Shown piece after piece: positions 8,449 through 16,133 of a DNA stretch of 64,000 bases. Location: the NCBI GenBank assembly GCA_036556385.1, contig DATBJQ010000090.1, positions 1-64,000 of the forward strand. The letters are read 5' to 3'. Position numbers and translations under genes: made by a program. The notes under the pieces were generated by a model. That model saw nothing but the letters and a program-made list of their open reading frames with translations, ran no database searches and was not told where the DNA came from. Positions within the stretch are counted from its first letter, which is position 1. Each line of letters opens with the position of its first letter. The DNA is from AC-51 sp036556385 (lineage in GTDB: Bacteria; Actinomycetota; UBA4738; HRBIN12).

Positions 8449-9621
8449 GTGTTCCTCGTCGACCTGATCTTCCTGATCCTGCTCGTGGCCTCGGCCGTGG
8501 GCGGGTACCGGCGCGGCGCGACGCTGCAGGTCTTCGAGCTCCTCGGGCTCGGCACGGCGCTCGGCGTCGTGCTCCTGGTCGCGCCGCTCGTGGGCTCCGT
8601 CGAGATGGGGGAGCGGGTGCGGGTGGCGATCGTGGCCGCGATCGTCCTGGGCGCCGGCGTCGCCGGCGTCCTGGGCGGGCGCGTGCTCGGCGAACGGGTG
8701 CGGAAGCGCCTGCCCGACGAGGGTGGACGGCTCGACCGGTCCCTGGGCGCGGTGGTGTCCGTCGCGGCGCTGATCGTGGCCACGTGGTTCCTGGCCGTGA
8801 ACCTCTCCCGAGGCCCGCTCCCGGATCTCGCCGCCTCGCTCCGAACCTCGGGTGTCGTCCGGTTGCTGGGCGGGGCGCTCCCGGCGCCCCCACCGCTGAT
8901 CCCCGCGCTGGAGCGCTCCGCGGAGCGGCTTGGTTTCGACGATCCGTTCGTGGGCCTGCCGCCGGTCCCCGGCCCGCCGGTCGAGGACCCCCCACCGGCC
9001 GTGGTCGACGCGGCGGGCCAGGCGGCCCTGCCGTCCACGATCGAGGTCCTGGGACGTGGGTGCGTCCCCGACTATCTCAACCAGGGCTCCGGGTTCGTGG
9101 TCGCCCCTGGCTACCTCGTGACGAACGCGCACGTCGTCGCCGGAACCCACGGCGTCTTCCTGTACGACGGCGACCGGCACCCGGCGACCGTGGTCGCGAT
9201 CGACCGGGCGATGGACCTGGCGGTCCTGCACGTGCCGTCGTACTCCGCCCCACCCCTCCGGCTCACCACCGCCGAGCAGGCCCGTGGCACGGGGGGAGCC
9301 GTCGTCGGGTTCGTCCGCGGCTACAACCCGCGCATCGAGCCCGCGGCGGTCCGCGGCGTGATCGTCGTGCACGGACGCGATATCGACGGCGATCGGCGCG
9401 TCGAGCGCCGGATCTACGAGCTGCAGACCGACGTGTTCGGCGGCGACAGCGGGGGACCCTTCGCCCTGGCGGACGGGAGCGTCGCCGGGGTGGTCTTCGC
9501 CGACTCGGTCGTGGAGGACGGCGTCGCCTACGCGATCCGGTCCGCCGACGTCCAGACGTTGTTGGACCGCGCGGTCGGGGCCACCGAGCCCGTCGACACG
9601 GGAGCCTGCACCGCTCGCTAG
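8449..9621 (+). CDS. MarP-family membrane serine protease (CvpA domain plus trypsin-like domain)
   Basis: The 390-residue protein begins with four membrane helices of the CvpA/colicin V production type (residues 1-115). A proline-rich linker and a chymotrypsin-fold protease follow. The triad is visible as His228 in TNAHVV, Asp256 in AMDLAVL and Ser334 in GGDSGGP. Cys205 and a cysteine near the C-terminus could form the disulfide described for mycobacterial MarP. In Mycobacterium tuberculosis this protease is needed for acid and oxidative stress resistance, so an envelope-stress role is likely here. It starts at a GTG and is convergent with the DUF255 gene. Confidence 0.9.
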   Translation: MFLVDLIFLILLVASAVGGYRRGATLQVFELLGLGTALGVVLLVAPLVGSVEMGERVRVAIVAAIVLGAGVAGVLGGRVLGERVRKRLPDEGGRLDRSLGAVVSVAALIVATWFLAVNLSRGPLPDLAASLRTSGVVRLLGGALPAPPPLIPALERSAERLGFDDPFVGLPPVPGPPVEDPPPAVVDAAGQAALPSTIEVLGRGCVPDYLNQGSGFVVAPGYLVTNAHVVAGTHGVFLYDGDRHPATVVAIDRAMDLAVLHVPSYSAPPLRLTTAEQARGTGGAVVGFVRGYNPRIEPAAVRGVIVVHGRDIDGDRRVERRIYELQTDVFGGDSGGPFALADGSVAGVVFADSVVEDGVAYAIRSADVQTLLDRAVGATEPVDTGACTAR

Positions 9622-11693
9622 CGCCGGTCCGGCGCCACCCCCTCGAGGTCTGCCCCGAGCGCCGCCGGGTCGGTCACGGGCAGCCGGCAGGCGAACCGTT
9701 CGCACACGTAGGCGGTGGGCCGACCGTCGACGGCGACCCGGTCGCGGAGCAGGGGCACGGCTGCGAGCGCGGCCGCGTCGTCCGGCTCCGCGACCGACAG
9801 CACGGCGTTGGGGACGAAGCGGGCGCGCAGGACCTCGTCGACGAGCTCCCGCGTCGCGCGGTCGCCGAGCGCGCCGATCACCGCGACCTCCCGCGCCGGC
9901 CCGATCAGCAGGTCGAGCGCGCAGAGCGCTTGCCCGAACCCGGTCGGGTAGCGCTGCATCGCGTCGCGGACCAGGCGGAGCGCCCCGACGGCGGCTCGCT
10001 CGTAGGCCGCGTCCCCGGTGAGCAGCGCGAGCCGCAGGAGCGTGAGGGCCGCCGCCGAGTTCCCGCTCGGGGTCGCGTTGTCCTCGGCGTCCCTGGGCCG
10101 GACCACCAGCCGCTCCGCGTCGTTCGCGGTCTGCAGGAACCCGCCCAGCTCGGGATCCGCGAAGCGGGCGAGCAGGCCGTCGGCCAGCTCCCGCGCCCGC
10201 ACGAACCAGGCGACCTCGCCGGTCGCCGCGTGCAGCGTCAGGAAGGCGTCGGCCAGCAGCGCGTGATCGTCGGCGAAGCCGAGCGTGGTGCCGGCCCCGG
10301 CGCGCCAGGAGCGCAGGAGTCGGCCCTCCGCGTCGCGGAGGCGATCCCACAGGAAGCTCCCGCAGACCACGGCCGCCTCCACGAACGAGGGCCGGTCGAA
10401 CGCCCGTCCGGCGCGCGCGAGCGCGTCGATCGCGAGGGCGTTCCAGGCGGTGAGGACCTTGTCGTCGGTCCCGGGGTGGACGCGCCGGTCACGGGCGGCG
10501 AACAGGACGGGGATCGCGGCCTCGACCTGCTCCACCAGGTCGCCGGGCCCCAGATCGTGCGCGGCGGCCACCGCGGCGACCGGGACGGGCCGCCAGAGCA
10601 CGTTCGTCCTGCCGTCTTCGCCCAGCCAGTTGCCCTCCGGCGTCGCCCCCAGCGCCTCGGCGACCGCCTCTCCGGCCAGGGAGCGGAGGTCGTCCCACGA
10701 CCACGTGAAGAAGCGTCCCTCCACACCCTCGCTGTCCGCGTCCTGCGACGAGGAGAACCCGCCCTCGTCCTGCCGCAGCTCGCGGAGCAGGTAGTCGAGG
10801 GTGGTCTCGGCCACGGTCCGGAACCGCTCGTTGCGCGTCAGGAGCCAGGCGTTGGTGAACACCCGCGCCAGCTGGGCGTTGTCGTACAGCATCTTCTCGA
10901 AGTGGGGGACGTGCCATGCGGCGTCCGTCGCGTAGCGCGCGAACCCGCCGCCGACCTGATCGTGCATCCCGCCGTCGGCCATCCGTTCGAGCGTGAGCAC
11001 GACCATCTCCAGGGCATCGGGGATCCCTCGCCGTGCGGCGCGGAGCAGGAACTCGAGGACCATCGGCTGGGGGAACTTGGGCGCGCCGCCGAAGCCGCCC
11101 CACCGCGGGTCGAAGCTCCTGCGCAGCCCCGTCATCGCGGCGTCCGTCACGGCCTCGCCCAGCGGCTCGTCGGACCCGGAGAGCAGGCCGGCACCGGCGA
11201 TCGCCTCGGTGACCCGGCCGCTCTGCGCCTCGATCTCGTCGCGTCGCGTGGCCCAGGCCTCCGCAAGCCCCTCGAGCACACGGCGGAACGAGGGCAGCCC
11301 GTGCCGCGGTTCGTCGGGGAAGTACGTGCCGGCGAAGAACGGCCTGCCGTCCGGGGTCAGCCACACGGACATCGGCCACCCCCCCTGCCCGGTCATCGCC
11401 TGGACGGCGTCCATGTAGATCCGGTCGATGTCCGGCCGCTCCTCCCGGTCGACCTTGATCGAGACGAACCGCTCGTTCAGCAGCGTGGCCGTGGCCTCGT
11501 CCTCGAACGACTCCCGCTCCATCACGTGGCACCAGTGGCACGCCGCGTAGCCGACCGAGAGGAACACCGGCTTGTCCTCGGTCCGCGCCCGCTCGAACGC
11601 CTCGTCGCCCCAGGGGTACCAATCCACCGGGTTGCCCGCGTGCTGCAGCAGGTAGGGGCTCGAGGCGCCGGCCAGACGGTTCGTGGGGGTCAC
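9618..11693 (-). CDS. Thioredoxin domain-containing protein, DUF255/YyaL (SSP411) family
   Basis: About 691 residues. The N-terminal thioredoxin-fold domain carries the family signature NRLAGASSPYLLQHAGNPVDWYPW and the pair YAACHWCHVM. An (alpha/alpha)6-barrel follows, like that of glycoside-hydrolase-fold or epimerase proteins (GGFARYATDAAWHVPHFEKMLYDNAQLA). Members are widespread but have no settled biochemical function. The GTG at 11693 is chosen because the conserved family N-terminus starts right after it; the frame remains open further upstream but without family-like sequence. Its stop overlaps the convergent MarP-type gene by four bases. Confidence 0.9.
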   Translation of the reverse strand: MTPTNRLAGASSPYLLQHAGNPVDWYPWGDEAFERARTEDKPVFLSVGYAACHWCHVMERESFEDEATATLLNERFVSIKVDREERPDIDRIYMDAVQAMTGQGGWPMSVWLTPDGRPFFAGTYFPDEPRHGLPSFRRVLEGLAEAWATRRDEIEAQSGRVTEAIAGAGLLSGSDEPLGEAVTDAAMTGLRRSFDPRWGGFGGAPKFPQPMVLEFLLRAARRGIPDALEMVVLTLERMADGGMHDQVGGGFARYATDAAWHVPHFEKMLYDNAQLARVFTNAWLLTRNERFRTVAETTLDYLLRELRQDEGGFSSSQDADSEGVEGRFFTWSWDDLRSLAGEAVAEALGATPEGNWLGEDGRTNVLWRPVPVAAVAAAHDLGPGDLVEQVEAAIPVLFAARDRRVHPGTDDKVLTAWNALAIDALARAGRAFDRPSFVEAAVVCGSFLWDRLRDAEGRLLRSWRAGAGTTLGFADDHALLADAFLTLHAATGEVAWFVRARELADGLLARFADPELGGFLQTANDAERLVVRPRDAEDNATPSGNSAAALTLLRLALLTGDAAYERAAVGALRLVRDAMQRYPTGFGQALCALDLLIGPAREVAVIGALGDRATRELVDEVLRARFVPNAVLSVAEPDDAAALAAVPLLRDRVAVDGRPTAYVCERFACRLPVTDPAALGADLEGVAPDRR

Positions 11694-11766
11694 GCCTCCA
11701 GTCTGGCCGCGAGCGGTGGCGAACGGCACCCGTTTCAGCACACCCCCCGGCCTGCCGATGCCCTGG

Positions 11767-12444
11767 ATGGACATGGGCGATCTCCGCGTGCTCGTCGTGG
11801 GCGACGGGACCACCTTGGCGCAGGACCTCCGACTGGTGCTCGGCCGCCGCGCCGGCATCCGCGTCTCCGAGCCGGTGTCGGAGGCGAAGGCGGCGTTGGC
11901 CGCGGTCCTGGCGGGCCGCGCCGACCTGGTGGTCGTCGACCTCGACCACGACCCGCAGGGTCTGCCGACGATCTCGCGACTGCGTGACGGCGCGCCGCGC
12001 GTCCGGATCCTGGCGGCCGGCGGGGCGTTCGACGAGGCGGCGGCCGCGGCGGTCCTGTCCGCCGGCGGGTGCGGCCTGCTGCCGCGCTCCTACGAGCCGC
12101 AGGTCCTGACGGAGGCGTTCCGGCGAGCCGTGGACGGCGGGGCGGTGCTGCCTGATCTCCCGGCCGATCTTCCGGCCGCCGCCCTCGGGCGGCTCCCGGT
12201 GTCCGCACACACGGCCCCGGCCGAGGACCCCTTCGCGAGCCTCACCCCGCGCGAGCTCGAGGTGCTGGAGCTGCTGGCGTCGGGCCGGTCCACCCACGAG
12301 GTGGCCGCGACCCTCGGGATCAGCGCCACGACGGTGCAGAGCCACGTCAAGAACCTCCTGGCGAAGCTCGGGGTCCACTCCAAGGTCGAGGCGGTGCGGC
12401 TCGCGTGGCGCAGCGGCGTGGTCGCGACCCCGGTCGGCGCCTGA
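11767..12444 (+). CDS. LuxR/NarL-type response regulator with degenerate receiver (1 of 3)
   Basis: The 225-residue protein has an N-terminal receiver-like domain and a C-terminal LuxR HTH (LTPRELEVLELLASGRSTHEVAATLGIS, then TTVQSHVKNLLAKLGVHSK). The phospho-acceptor position keeps Asp in VVVDLDHDP. The acidic pair at the start of strand 1 is reduced to one Asp (VVGDGTTL), and the conserved lysine of the fifth strand is replaced (LLPRSYEP). Phosphorylation may therefore be weak or absent. No histidine kinase is adjacent. ATGs at 11758, 11767 and 11773 are all possible and none has a strong ribosome site. It is the first of three consecutive paralogous regulators. Confidence 0.85.
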   Translation: MDMGDLRVLVVGDGTTLAQDLRLVLGRRAGIRVSEPVSEAKAALAAVLAGRADLVVVDLDHDPQGLPTISRLRDGAPRVRILAAGGAFDEAAAAAVLSAGGCGLLPRSYEPQVLTEAFRRAVDGGAVLPDLPADLPAAALGRLPVSAHTAPAEDPFASLTPRELEVLELLASGRSTHEVAATLGISATTVQSHVKNLLAKLGVHSKVEAVRLAWRSGVVATPVGA

Positions 12445-12468
12445 TCCGCCGCGGCCGGCCACCCGGCG

Positions 12469-12474
12469 TAGCCT
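12469..12474 (+). promoter_or_regulatory. Putative -10 box (TAGCCT), leaderless start of second LuxR regulator
   Basis: TAGCCT ends six bases before the ATG at 12481, with no room for a ribosome-binding site. Confidence 0.45.
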
Positions 12475-12480
12475 TCGACC

Positions 12481-13146
12481 ATGTCGTCTGAGCCGGTCCG
12501 CGTCCTGGCGATCGTGGGTCATCCCGTGATCGTCGGGGTCCTCCGGCTCGCGTGCGACGCGGAGCCGTCCCTGCGGATCGTCGGCGAAGCCTTCGCGGGG
12601 ACCCGGGGTCTCGAGCTCCTGCGGAAGGCGCCGGCCGACGTCGTCGTGGTGGACCTCGAGCTCGCCGAGCCGGCGGGCGTGCAGGTGGTCCGGTCGCTCC
12701 GCGAGGACGGGTACGTCGGCGGCGTGCTGGCGATCTCGGACCGGAGCGACGGGGCGACCGTCCTGCAGGCCCTGCGATGGGGGGCGGACGGGTACCTGAC
12801 CAAGGCGGACGGTCTGCGCGAGGTGGGGCCGGCGCTGCTGCGGGTGGCCCGCGGGCAACGCGTCGTCGATCCGTCGCTCGAACAGGCGGCGGTGCGCGAG
12901 CTGGGCAGGTTCGCCCGTCAGGTGCGCCAGGGGAACGACGCCGCCGGTACCGTGACCCCCCGGGAGCGCCAGATCCTGCAGCTCCTGGCCGAGGGCCTCA
13001 CGATGCGGCAGGTCGCACGCCGTCTCGAGATCTCGCCGCGAACCGTCGAGACCCACGTGGCCAAGCTGTATCGGAAGCTCGACGTGCGCACGCGCGTGCA
13101 GGCGATCGCGCGGGCGGCATCGATCGGGCTGATCGACCTCGAGTGA
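12481..13146 (+). CDS. LuxR/NarL-type response regulator with degenerate receiver (2 of 3)
   Basis: The 221-residue protein resembles NarL-type regulators. The start of strand 1 reads VLAIVGHPVIVGVLR, where functional receivers have two acidic residues before HP, so the magnesium site is lost. Asp is kept at the usual phospho-site (VVVDLELAEP) and Lys at GYLTKADG. The HTH (VTPRERQILQLLAEGLTMRQVARRL) is intact, as is the recognition helix region (SPRTVETHVAKLYRKLDV). DNA binding is expected; control by phosphorylation is doubtful. It has its own putative leaderless promoter. Confidence 0.87.
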   Translation: MSSEPVRVLAIVGHPVIVGVLRLACDAEPSLRIVGEAFAGTRGLELLRKAPADVVVVDLELAEPAGVQVVRSLREDGYVGGVLAISDRSDGATVLQALRWGADGYLTKADGLREVGPALLRVARGQRVVDPSLEQAAVRELGRFARQVRQGNDAAGTVTPRERQILQLLAEGLTMRQVARRLEISPRTVETHVAKLYRKLDVRTRVQAIARAASIGLIDLE

Positions 13147-13225
13147 CCGCCCCCGGGCTCAGGAGCGGTCGCCGGAACGCCGATGACGCCGGTGAGGCCC
13201 CGTCACCCGGGCCCGATCGGCCGAG

Positions 13226-13231
13226 TAGGCT
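13226..13231 (+). promoter_or_regulatory. Putative -10 box (TAGGCT) for third LuxR regulator
   Basis: TAGGCT ends 15 bases before the GTG at 13247. The sequence AGGGAG between them may serve as a short-leader ribosome site. Confidence 0.35.
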
Positions 13232-13246
13232 GCGCAGGGAGCACGC

Positions 13247-13954
13247 GTGAGCAGACGAGACACCCCCCCGACGACCGCGCCCGGTCCGCGACGGCGGCTC
13301 GGTGTGATCGTGGTCGATGCCCTGCCGGTCGTCCGTGCCGGGCTCCGGGCGCTGATCGAGGAACGCCCCGACCTCGAGGTGCTGGGGATCGCGGGCAACG
13401 CCACCTCCGCGCTCGAGGGCATCGCGAAGGTCCGTCGCTCGCGCGTGACCGTCCTGGTGGGACTCGGGCTCACCGGTGAGCACGACGCCTTCTGGCTGAT
13501 CCGCACCGTCCGCGAGCGGTTCCCCGGGCACGCCGTGCTGGCGGTCGGGGCCAACGCGGACCCGGCCGTGGTGAGCCGCGCCCTCTTCGTGGGCGCGGAC
13601 GGCTTCGTGGACAAGAACGTCGAGCCGGCCGCGTTCGTCGACGCGATCCACCGGGTGGCGGAGCGCGAGATGGTGCTGGCCGGCCCCGCGACCGGCACGG
13701 TCGGGCAGATCGCGATGGGGATCGAGGCGCGCCGCGACCTGGAGGCCCGCCTCACCGACCGGGAGCGGCAGGTCCTGTCGGTGGCCGCCGAGGGCCTCAC
13801 CGCCCGCGAGATCGCCGACCGGCTCGGGGTGCGGGAGCGGACGATCACGACCCACCTCGCACGGATCTACGGGAAGCTGGGCGTCGGGAACCGCCTGGCC
13901 GCGATCCAGACGGCGACGCGGACCGGGATCGTCACGGTCGGCGCCGCCGAGTAG
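13247..13954 (+). CDS. LuxR/NarL-type regulator with pseudo-receiver lacking the phospho-Asp (3 of 3)
   Basis: The 235-residue protein has a receiver-like domain after a Pro/Arg-rich N-terminus. The acidic pair is DA (VVDALPVVRAGL). The phospho-acceptor strand reads VTVLVGLGLTGEHD, with Gly where Asp is expected, so the domain cannot be phosphorylated in the usual way. The lysine region (GFVDKNVEP) and the LuxR HTH (LTDRERQVLSVAAEGLTAREIADRLGV) are well conserved. It is therefore likely to be controlled by ligand, protein contact or abundance. It is convergent with the membrane protein gene that follows, separated by three bases. Confidence 0.85.
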   Translation: MSRRDTPPTTAPGPRRRLGVIVVDALPVVRAGLRALIEERPDLEVLGIAGNATSALEGIAKVRRSRVTVLVGLGLTGEHDAFWLIRTVRERFPGHAVLAVGANADPAVVSRALFVGADGFVDKNVEPAAFVDAIHRVAEREMVLAGPATGTVGQIAMGIEARRDLEARLTDRERQVLSVAAEGLTAREIADRLGVRERTITTHLARIYGKLGVGNRLAAIQTATRTGIVTVGAAE

Positions 13955-13957
13955 CGC

Positions 13958-15448
13958 TCACGCGCGCACGAAGACCGCCGACTCCTCGTCCTCGTACACG
14001 AGCCGCCACCCCGGGTCGTCGCGCAGCTCGTCCTGCAGCGTCCAGTCGCGGAGGTCCACGACGATCGCGTCGGCCTCCCACCGGTCCAGGACCTCGCGCC
14101 ACGCCGCGCCCGTGCCCCGCAGGTCCTGGTACTCGTACCAGAGCTCGGTCGGGAACAGCTCGATCCGGGGATCCACGAACAGCGGCATCTCGGGGAGGGC
14201 GTACTCGAACCACGACCCCCACGGCTGCGGCACGACGAGGCGTGAGCCGGGCGGGACGGCCTCGCGGACGGCCTCCACGGCGGGCTGGGGTGCCTCGCGG
14301 AGCAGCAGTTCCACTTGCCGAGCCTCGTTCGGGGCTCGCCACCACGGGAGGAGCAGCACGATCGCGAGCGACAACCCTCCGACCAGGGTCGCGTTCATCA
14401 TCGGGTTCCCACGGCGGCTCGCCGGCTGCGCGACCGCGTCGGGGAGCAGACCGGCGACCACGACGGGAACGACGAGGCCCCACCACAGGAGGCCCCGGAT
14501 CGCCGGCAGGGCCAGCAGGAAGAACGTGCCGAGCCACAGCAGGTCCCACCAGGGGGCGGGTATGCGGCGCCGGGCGAGGAACGCAGCCACCCCGAGCGCG
14601 GACAAGAAGAAGGTCGCGCCCGCGTACCCGTTGAGCGAGGTCGGCTCCCATTCCGACACGGCGTTGCGCACGATCGGGTTGGTCGTCAGGTCGAAGACGT
14701 AGGTCCACACGCCGAAGCCGTAGGGGTTCACCAGCGTCGCGAGCACGCTCGCCACGCCCACCCACAGCAGGGTCTTCATCGTCGAGCGGTGGGTGACGAC
14801 GTCCTCGAGGAACGCCAGGCCCACCATCAACGGGATCAGGAAGAAGCTCCCGTGGAGGTTCGCCCATGCCAGCGCGAGGACCGGGATGATCCACAGCCGG
14901 CGGGGCCGCTCGCCACGACCCGCAAGCGCCCACAGCGTGAGGCAGAACATCGGGACGACCAGCAGCTGCGGCCGGTACGCCATCGTGGGCATCGCCAGGA
15001 CGTAGCCGCCGAGGGTCAACAGCGCGGCGGGCCGCGGCGCCGCTCCCCGGCGCCGGCACGCCAGGTACACGATCCCGAACGAGCCACCGATCAACGCGGC
15101 GCCGAGGACCGTGAGGGCCGCCCAGCCCCCGGCGCGATGGGTCAGGGCGAACACGACCTGCGCCCCCCACTGCTGGTTCACCCACGGCTCCCCGGCCACG
15201 GTGAACGTCATGAGATCCGTGCGGATCAGCTCGCCGCGCTCGAGCATGTCGAGGCCGACACGGACGTGGTACGCGAGGTCGATCGCCACCATCCTGCTCA
15301 GGAGCGAGACGATCACCGGTATCAGGACGGTGAGGCTCGCCCAGACCCGATCGAGGGTGAGCCCGCGTCCGGGCGGGACCGTCTCGGCGAGGGCCTCCGC
15401 GTCGGCGGTGGCGCCGGTGACGAGCAACCGCGAGCCGGTGTCCTCCAC
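13958..15448 (-). CDS. Polytopic membrane protein, GT-C glycosyltransferase-like
   Basis: The 496-residue protein has about ten predicted membrane helices between residues 30 and 370, followed by a soluble C-terminal domain of about 120 residues. An acidic and histidine-bearing loop after the first helix (AIDLAYHVRVGLDML, then NQQWGAQV) resembles the DLWWHI-type loop of GT-C proteins. The C-terminal part (SRLVVPQPWGSWFEYALPEMPLFVDPRIELFP) is typical of this family. No sugar acceptor can be named. The GTG at 15448 is six bases downstream of TAGCAT. It is divergent from flp and could act on envelope glycans or pilus glycosylation, but that is only inferred from position. Confidence 0.75.
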   Translation of the reverse strand: MEDTGSRLLVTGATADAEALAETVPPGRGLTLDRVWASLTVLIPVIVSLLSRMVAIDLAYHVRVGLDMLERGELIRTDLMTFTVAGEPWVNQQWGAQVVFALTHRAGGWAALTVLGAALIGGSFGIVYLACRRRGAAPRPAALLTLGGYVLAMPTMAYRPQLLVVPMFCLTLWALAGRGERPRRLWIIPVLALAWANLHGSFFLIPLMVGLAFLEDVVTHRSTMKTLLWVGVASVLATLVNPYGFGVWTYVFDLTTNPIVRNAVSEWEPTSLNGYAGATFFLSALGVAAFLARRRIPAPWWDLLWLGTFFLLALPAIRGLLWWGLVVPVVVAGLLPDAVAQPASRRGNPMMNATLVGGLSLAIVLLLPWWRAPNEARQVELLLREAPQPAVEAVREAVPPGSRLVVPQPWGSWFEYALPEMPLFVDPRIELFPTELWYEYQDLRGTGAAWREVLDRWEADAIVVDLRDWTLQDELRDDPGWRLVYEDEESAVFVRA

Positions 15449-15454
15449 GGACGG

Positions 15455-15460
15455 ATGCTA
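15455..15460 (-). promoter_or_regulatory. Putative -10 box (TAGCAT), leaderless start of GT-C-like gene
   Basis: TAGCAT on the minus strand ends six bases before the GTG at 15448. Confidence 0.45.
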
Positions 15461-15527
15461 CGGCACGATCCCCGCAGGTCTTGAGCGGGCCGCCGGACGG
15501 GCACGGGGGTAGGTCCCTGTACCCGAA

Positions 15528-15551
15528 GCTACGTACGTAGGACTACGTAGC
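15528..15551. promoter_or_regulatory. Palindrome cluster upstream of flp, candidate operator
   Basis: An inverted repeat GCTACGTA - 8 bases - TACGTAGC spans this interval. It contains the perfect 12-bp palindrome CTACGTACGTAG (15529-15540) and a second palindrome CTACGTAG (15543-15550). Such AT-containing symmetry stands out in this G+C-rich region. It lies 115 bases before the flp ATG and about 70 bases upstream of the divergent GT-C-like gene, so a dimeric regulator could control either. Confidence 0.4.
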
Positions 15552-15601
15552 CTGCGTACGGGAAACTCGGAATACCATGCGCCGCTCCGCCTCTGTACGG
15601 T

Positions 15602-15611
15602 CCCACGTGGG
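15602..15611. promoter_or_regulatory. Second palindrome in flp promoter region (CCCACGTGGG)
   Basis: A perfect 10-bp palindrome with a CACGTG core sits 55 bases before the flp start. It lies just upstream of a TAGCAT sequence at 15617-15622 that could be the flp -10 box. Confidence 0.3.
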
Positions 15612-15665
15612 CGGAGTAGCATCCTTCCGCTCCAGAACGGGCTCAGGAGGAAAGGGGGTGACAGG

Positions 15666-15878
15666 ATGTTCCTTCGTCTCTACTCGGGTGTGACCACCTG
15701 GTGGACCGACCTCAAGGGCCGTGCCCAGGAGGAGGGTGGCGCGACCGCGGTTGAGTACGCGCTGATGGTTGCCCTCATCGCGGTGGTGATCATCGCCGCC
15801 GTGGCCTTCATCGGCCAGAGCGCCAGCACGCAGTTCAACAGCGTCGGCACGTGTGTCGACGACCCGGCGAGCTGCTAA
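15666..15878 (+). CDS. flp: Flp/Fap-type pilin (type IVb prepilin)
   Basis: The 70-residue prepilin has a basic leader ending in EEGG, then ATAVEYALMVALIAVVIIAAVAFIG. Cleavage after Gly25 would leave Ala at +1, Glu at +5 and Tyr at +6, the Flp signature, followed by a 20-residue hydrophobic assembly helix. The mature pilin is short (about 45 residues) and has two cysteines near its end (residues 63 and 70), which could form a disulfide. It is the structural subunit of a Tad pilus whose motor genes follow. The ribosome site AAGGGGGTGA just before the ATG is close to the full anti-SD complement, which fits very high expression. Confidence 0.95.
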   Translation: MFLRLYSGVTTWWTDLKGRAQEEGGATAVEYALMVALIAVVIIAAVAFIGQSASTQFNSVGTCVDDPASC

Positions 15879-15912
15879 CGCCAAGCACCAGGAGTGGCCG
15901 GCCCGCCGGCCG

Positions 15913-15946
15913 CTCGTTCTCCCGGGACGAAGCCCGGGAGAACGAG
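15913..15946 (+). terminator. Strong hairpin between flp and cpaB
   Basis: A perfect 14-bp stem (left arm CTCGTTCTCCCGGG, loop ACGAAG, right arm its complement) begins 34 bases after the flp stop. No U-run follows. It probably works as a partial terminator or 3' stabiliser so that flp mRNA exceeds that of the assembly genes. Confidence 0.65.
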
Positions 15947-16133
15947 GGACCGGCGGACCCAGGGGAGATGTGGGTGACGTGAGGGTCTGGGGGCCCGACG
16001 GCGGCGCACCGCCGCCCGAACCCCCCGATCGCCCGTCGCTCAGGTCCCCCCTCCGCCGACCGATACACGGAACGGGCGCGACGCAGCGTCGCGCGATGGG
16101 TCTCGGAGGAAGACGCGAGAGGAGCGACGGGAC

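Noticed and set aside
6721..10350. Long minus-strand frame opposite the methyltransferase, sulfatase-like and MarP-type genes
   Set aside because: Low-complexity Arg/Asp/Gly/His composition and no recognisable domain; the plus-strand genes have clear families.
15449..15665. Cyclic-di-GMP riboswitch before the Tad operon
   Set aside because: No GEMM-like conserved core (such as the GGGCAAACC-type segment) is present on either strand.
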